Assembly (NCBI GenBank): GCA_002427605.1
Contig: DIRT01000029.1
Location: forward strand, 123,990-187,989
Source of the DNA: Bacteroidales bacterium UBA5429
GTDB lineage: Bacteria; Bacteroidota; Bacteroidia; Bacteroidales; WCHB1-69
DNA: 64,000 nt
Reading direction: 5' to 3'
Shown here: positions 60,801-64,000 of the stretch, piece after piece
Layout of the letters: every line of letters begins with the position of its first letter
Position numbering within the stretch: the first letter of the stretch is position 1
Position numbers and translations under genes: made by a program
The notes under the pieces: generated by a model
What the model was told of the DNA's origin: nothing
What the model saw: the letters and a program-made list of their open reading frames with translations, nothing else
Database searches by the model: none

Positions 60801-61574
60801 CCTTACACTGATTCACAGATTGAAAACGCTTTGCATATCAACAAGTTAGATCCCAATTCATACTGGACTTTCAATTTAGACTTAAAACAAGCCGGCATTG
60901 GTGGAGCCACTTGTGGTCCGGGGGTACGTGAACCCTACCTATTAAAGAATAAAACTTATGATTTTACTGTTAGATGGCATTTTAGAAATAATTCCAGCGA
61001 ACCCATAACAGAGCGTTATCCTATTTCTGTTTCTACTCCCTCCCATTGGTCATTTACACCATCAACAATCTCTGTTTCACCGGTAGTTCAAAGTATAGGC
61101 ACTACTCCCCTGCCCAATTCAAGATATTCAGACAACTATCCTTTTGCTCTTTATGATGGAAAATTGGGCGTATGTGGCGATTATTACGAAAATTGGTTAG
61201 GATATATCAGTGATACCCTAGAAATCATACTTGAGGTAAAAAAAGAGATCGATTGGGAAACGCTTTCTTTGAGATTTTGTCATGATCCCAACAATTGGGT
61301 TTTATGTCCTCAAACTATCTACTATCAAACTTCAACAGATCGTTATAAATACTCTGATGCAAAAGATGTTAAGACTTCTGTTGACCCTTTAAATAAAAAG
61401 AACAATAAAACAGAAATAGTTCTCTTTAACATTCCCAATGAGAACAAAGAATGGATTAAAATAAAAGTGATTTCAGCTCCTTTCTTACCCGATTGGCATT
61501 CCAATCCAGGAGAAAAACCCTGGTTGATGATTGATGAAATCATCTTTAATAATGTAAAAACAAATAAACAATAA
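57876..61574 (+). CDS. Secreted GH2 beta-galactosidase, LacZ type
   Basis: A 1232-residue glycoside hydrolase family 2 enzyme, expected to release beta-linked galactose. A signal peptide ends near TIFAQ. The sugar-binding domain (SLNGDWKFHF; VPANWELHGYGYPVYVN), an immunoglobulin-like domain and the TIM barrel follow, with RFKGVNRHDHDP, acid/base Glu in WSLGNESGNG and nucleophile Glu in VICEYSHAMGN. The bgal small-chain-like domain has FWRPPTDNDI. About 200 extra C-terminal residues form a beta-rich module beyond the LacZ length. Translation starts at TTG 57876 or ATG 57894; the first gives a basic signal-peptide start. Confidence 0.9.
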   Translation: MNFFKYMTLFLLIILKHGTIFAQTFTEFQDPGIFEINRVYPRFNLIPENEQHKISLNGDWKFHFANHFHERPVNFYQLKFDDSQWEYFQVPANWELHGYGYPVYVNQPNEFDNSQIPKVPELNNSVGSYRKHVQIPKNWKDGHVFINIGAIKSCVYLWVNGQFVGYAEDSKTNIEFDLTHYVKYGKENQISMQVIKWSDGSYFECQDFWRISGVERDIYLYYTPSTYISDYQLNATLDSTYKNGILDLNLQISSKGNFKKQKQHHTLELIVEQGLPSTGATDPLQFKKAIYSAKCVTIRDSLTSISWEQLVFQDVPVWSAETPTLSQITLNLLDSQGKLIHTLKKQFGFRSVEMKNGFVLINGKPIRFKGVNRHDHDPYKGHVISKESMLQDFLLMKQANMNAVRTAHYPNDPYFYELCDRFGLYVMDEANAESHAQGYGAAAVAKREDFLEATVARVRNMYERDKNHTCIVMWSLGNESGNGICYHKAYDWLKSKDPNRPIHYERAYDDYNTDVYSIMYPHVEYIAQYGAVKREKPMVICEYSHAMGNSCGNLSDYWDTIYKYPQLQGAFIWDWVDQSLVEYDSTGRKWYSYGGDYGHPEGIPPSDKNFLINGLISSEREPHPHYFEAQRVYQPLHIQKVDIEKGLFKITNRLDFTKAEDAFRFFYQLEYYDGEKVMKSSPTPILLNLKPGESQEIHVDYPEKYQQGVITFYSTNNGGNACQGLVMANNRATFYLPPNFINSKKEKRSNKLISLTKTEEYWTIKTEQIEYQLELQSGALSSILWEDEEYLKKPIELNFWRPPTDNDIRDRNGVKAWKQGSLHELQWECTDREAKREGDSLLIVYQFLKGINPQNQVMVEAIQSIIFSADAELEIRYQIQLSEHIRTVAKVGLQSGITDQFQKVSWLGALNETYPDRLQAADIGFHTAPIDQLFHQYVKPQESGNRALTHHVALQSGSKEILIDFNHTLFNFSIYPYTDSQIENALHINKLDPNSYWTFNLDLKQAGIGGATCGPGVREPYLLKNKTYDFTVRWHFRNNSSEPITERYPISVSTPSHWSFTPSTISVSPVVQSIGTTPLPNSRYSDNYPFALYDGKLGVCGDYYENWLGYISDTLEIILEVKKEIDWETLSLRFCHDPNNWVLCPQTIYYQTSTDRYKYSDAKDVKTSVDPLNKKNNKTEIVLFNIPNENKEWIKIKVISAPFLPDWHSNPGEKPWLMIDEIIFNNVKTNKQ

Positions 61575-61587
61575 ATAACATATAGGA

Positions 61588-63126
61588 ATGAGTAAAAGAG
61601 CCCTCGTTAGTGTTAGTGATAAAACCAATATCGTTGGTTTAGTACAACAATTAGCGCAATTTGATTATCAAATTATCTCTACGGGTGGTACCAAAAGAGC
61701 CCTTGAAGAGACCGGAATCGCCGTGATTGGCGTTGAAGAGATAACTGAGTATCCTGAAATGATGGATGGAAGAGTAAAAACACTGCATCCTAAAGTACAT
61801 GGAGGCTTATTGGCGCTGAGAGATAACCAGAAGCACCTTGATGAAATGTTTGAAAACGACATCCAATTCATTGATTTAGTGGTTGTTAATCTTTATCCAT
61901 TTCAGAAAACCATTGAAACTAAAGGAACTACTTACGAAGATGCTATTGAAAATATAGATATAGGGGGACCTTCGATGCTGCGTAGCGCTGCTAAAAACCA
62001 TCGCGACGTAACTGTCATTTGCGATCCTCAAGATTATGAATGGGTGATTGATGAGATTGCCAAAAAAGGAAATACCACCTTAGAAACACGCAGAAAACTG
62101 GCTGCAAAGGCATTCAGACACACTGCCGCATATGATGCCCACATTGCTCAATACTTAACTGAGCAGGTTGGAGAGACTGATCCAGAATCAATTACGCTCA
62201 CTTATACCAAAAAACAAGCCTTGAGATACGGCGAAAATCCACATCAAAAAGCGACTTTTTATATTGGAAAAAAAGAGGGATATTCTTTGGCATGGGGTGA
62301 ACAATTACATGGTAAAGAACTCTCTTACAACAACATCCAAGATGGTGATGCCGCATTAAATATGGTTAAAGAGTTTCAGGAACCGGTTTGCGTAGCAGTA
62401 AAACATAAAAATCCTTGCGGTGTAGGTATCGGAGCTGATCTTTATGAAGCCTGGAGGGGTTGTTATGAAGCGGACACTACCTCTATCTTTGGAGGCATTG
62501 TTGCCACCAATCAGCCTATTGATAAAAAAACAGCAGAGGAAATGGGTCAGATCTTCCTCGAAATCATTTTAGCTCCTTCATTTACTCCGGAAGCTTTTGA
62601 GATTTTAAGTCAGAAAAAGAATATCCGATTGATCACTTTCGATCTCTCCCTTACTCAAGAGGAGGTCAACTCCTATATTTCGATCAATGGTGGATTATTG
62701 GCTCAAACTAAAGATCATTTCTCTGATTCTCAATATGATATCCGATATGTAACAGAGAAAAAACCTACAGAACCTCAACTACAAGACTTACTATTCGGAA
62801 TGAAAGTGTGCAAACATGTTAAATCGAACGCTATCACAGTTGTACATAACCGCAAAACCGTTGGAATTGGTGCCGGACAGATGAACCGTGTTGGAGCAGC
62901 TCGAATTGCTTTAGAGCAAGCTAAAAATAGTGGTTATACTCAAGATTTAATTTTAGCCAGTGATGCATTTTTCCCTTTTGATGATGTTGTAGAATTAGCT
63001 CATCAATATGGAGTTGCAGCTATAATACAACCAGGTGGTTCTCTTCGTGATGAAGACTCAATCAAAGCATGTAATAAATTTGGTATCTCTATGATATTCA
63101 CCGGAATAAGACACTTCAAACACTAA
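61588..63126 (+). CDS. purH: Bifunctional AICAR transformylase/IMP cyclohydrolase PurH
   Basis: A 512-residue enzyme for the last two steps of IMP synthesis. The N-terminal MGS-like IMP cyclohydrolase domain has LVSVSDKTNI, STGGTKRALEETG and DGRVKTLHPKVHGG. The C-terminal transformylase has LRYGENPHQKA, AVKHKNPCGVG (Lys-His pair), GGIVATNQPI and SDAFFPFDD. Length and motifs are typical. It starts 13 bases after the beta-galactosidase stop, although no functional link is expected. Confidence 0.97.
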   Translation: MSKRALVSVSDKTNIVGLVQQLAQFDYQIISTGGTKRALEETGIAVIGVEEITEYPEMMDGRVKTLHPKVHGGLLALRDNQKHLDEMFENDIQFIDLVVVNLYPFQKTIETKGTTYEDAIENIDIGGPSMLRSAAKNHRDVTVICDPQDYEWVIDEIAKKGNTTLETRRKLAAKAFRHTAAYDAHIAQYLTEQVGETDPESITLTYTKKQALRYGENPHQKATFYIGKKEGYSLAWGEQLHGKELSYNNIQDGDAALNMVKEFQEPVCVAVKHKNPCGVGIGADLYEAWRGCYEADTTSIFGGIVATNQPIDKKTAEEMGQIFLEIILAPSFTPEAFEILSQKKNIRLITFDLSLTQEEVNSYISINGGLLAQTKDHFSDSQYDIRYVTEKKPTEPQLQDLLFGMKVCKHVKSNAITVVHNRKTVGIGAGQMNRVGAARIALEQAKNSGYTQDLILASDAFFPFDDVVELAHQYGVAAIIQPGGSLRDEDSIKACNKFGISMIFTGIRHFKH

Positions 63127-63153
63127 TCATATAACCTTAAAATTCAAACCATT

Positions 63154-64000
63154 ATGAACAACTTTTCCCACCTACACCTGCACACCGAATATTCCATATT
63201 GGATGGAATGGCTAAAATTCCCAAATTAATAGCTAAAGCCTATGAAGATGGGCAAAGAGCCATAGCTATAACGGATCATGGAAACATGTACGGCGTTTTC
63301 GAATTTATGAATGAAATTTCAAAATTCAATAAAAAACTCAAACCTGAAGAAAAACCTATTAAAGGAATCATTGGAAGTGAAGTATATGTTGCTCGTAATG
63401 GAAGAACAAACAGAACAAACAGAGAAGATCGTAGCGGATGGCATTTGGTCTTATTAGCCAAAAATATGACGGGCTATCGTAATTTAAGCAAATTAAGCAG
63501 CATCTCTTACGAAGATGAAAACTTTTATTACACTGCACGGATTGATAAAGATTTATTGAGAACCTATTCTGAAGGATTAATTGCTTGTTCAGCTTGTTTA
63601 GGTGGAGAATTAGCTAAAGCGATCACACTTTATAACTCAGTTCAAGAGTTTCAAAACAATGCACCCCTCAATCTTGAAGAAGCTGAAAAGGTAGCACTAG
63701 AGTATCGCGATATATTTGGAGAGGATTATTACATGGAGATGCAGATCCACGGACATCCTGAACAAGAGATGGTTAATGCAGCAATAAAACAGCTATCAGA
63801 AAAGCTAAATATCCCTTATATTGCTACTAACGACGTTCACTTTATTAATCGATACGACTTTGAAGCACACCGTGTATTATTGGCATTAAACACCGGAAAA
63901 TCTTATGTTGACTTAAGTTCAACCGTACAAGACTCCGAATCAGATCCGGGATTATTTTACACCGGCAATGAGTATTTAAAAAGCTACACGGAAATGATTG
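63154..64000 (+). CDS. dnaE: DNA polymerase III alpha subunit DnaE (5' part, cut by the window end)
   Basis: The first 282 codons of the replicative polymerase. The ATG at 63154 begins MNNFSHLHLHTEYSILDG, followed by ITDHGNMYGVFEF, both parts of the PHP metal-binding domain at the N terminus of DnaE. LACSACLGGE and TNDVHFINRYDFEAHRVLLAL continue the typical DnaE N terminus. The frame is open to the window end. The palm and thumb regions lie outside the window. Confidence 0.95.
   Translation, partial: MNNFSHLHLHTEYSILDGMAKIPKLIAKAYEDGQRAIAITDHGNMYGVFEFMNEISKFNKKLKPEEKPIKGIIGSEVYVARNGRTNRTNREDRSGWHLVLLAKNMTGYRNLSKLSSISYEDENFYYTARIDKDLLRTYSEGLIACSACLGGELAKAITLYNSVQEFQNNAPLNLEEAEKVALEYRDIFGEDYYMEMQIHGHPEQEMVNAAIKQLSEKLNIPYIATNDVHFINRYDFEAHRVLLALNTGKSYVDLSSTVQDSESDPGLFYTGNEYLKSYTEMI

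Overview
The window is a low-GC, gene-dense chromosome segment from a bacterium of the phylum Bacteroidota, most likely an anaerobic Bacteroidales-type organism. Evidence: most promoters carry the Bacteroidota -7 element TAnnTTTG(C); there are type IX secretion/gliding family proteins (PorX, GldH), a TonB-dependent receptor with DUF5689 lipoproteins, RicT beside GldH, and xxAQ signal-peptidase sites. KamA, the [FeFe]-hydrogenase maturase HydF and a NuoE/NuoF/NuoG-type complex with a fused glutamate-synthase-like flavoprotein point to anaerobic life. No rRNA, tRNA, CRISPR array, transposase or phage gene was seen.

Layout. 1-5.3 kb: a dispersed-looking hairpin, a stand-alone riboflavin kinase, dnaA, recJ and a glycosyltransferase. 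5.3-12.4 kb: hflX, a secreted esterase with an SDR, a class-III aminotransferase and yjbQ, then yraN and porX. 12.7-15.6 kb: kamA, a KamB-like P-loop protein and thiamine pyrophosphokinase. 15.8-24.6 kb: a phosphate-starvation locus (phosphate porin, pstS, pstC, pstA, pstB, methylglyoxal synthase, phoU, phoB, phoR) whose first two promoters share a TACTTTCGCG -7 element and GTAAC-type repeats. 24.6-30.6 kb: a TetR regulator with an operator-like palindrome, pepP, tilS, a membrane protein, sufS and a membrane-protein/XRE pair. 30.6-32.3 kb: an accessory island with Fic and RhuM-family genes. 32.5-40.4 kb: a lone LutA-like Fe-S protein, a KtrA/TrkH potassium system, hydF, a 0.6-kb AT-rich regulatory region, an XRE regulator, and mutL with a small membrane protein. 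40.5-47.7 kb: yqgE, the three-subunit putative electron-bifurcating complex and an MntP-like exporter. 47.8-57 kb: ricT, gldH, ribBA, two DUF5689 lipoproteins and a TonB receptor, with a divergent secreted endonuclease/exonuclease/phosphatase. 57-64 kb: a dolichol-phosphate-mannose-synthase-like transferase, a large GH2 beta-galactosidase, purH and the 5' part of dnaE.

Three groups form coherent systems. The pst locus joins high-affinity phosphate import and its PhoBR control with MgsA, which releases phosphate from dihydroxyacetone phosphate. The NuoEFG-like complex carries NADH/FMN, FAD/NADPH and many Fe-S sites in three adjacent subunits and probably links NADH, NADPH and ferredoxin pools. 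The TonB receptor, paired OB-fold-like lipoproteins and secreted nuclease-family enzyme look like an outer-membrane uptake system, possibly for nucleic-acid-derived material, with ribBA as the last gene of the operon.
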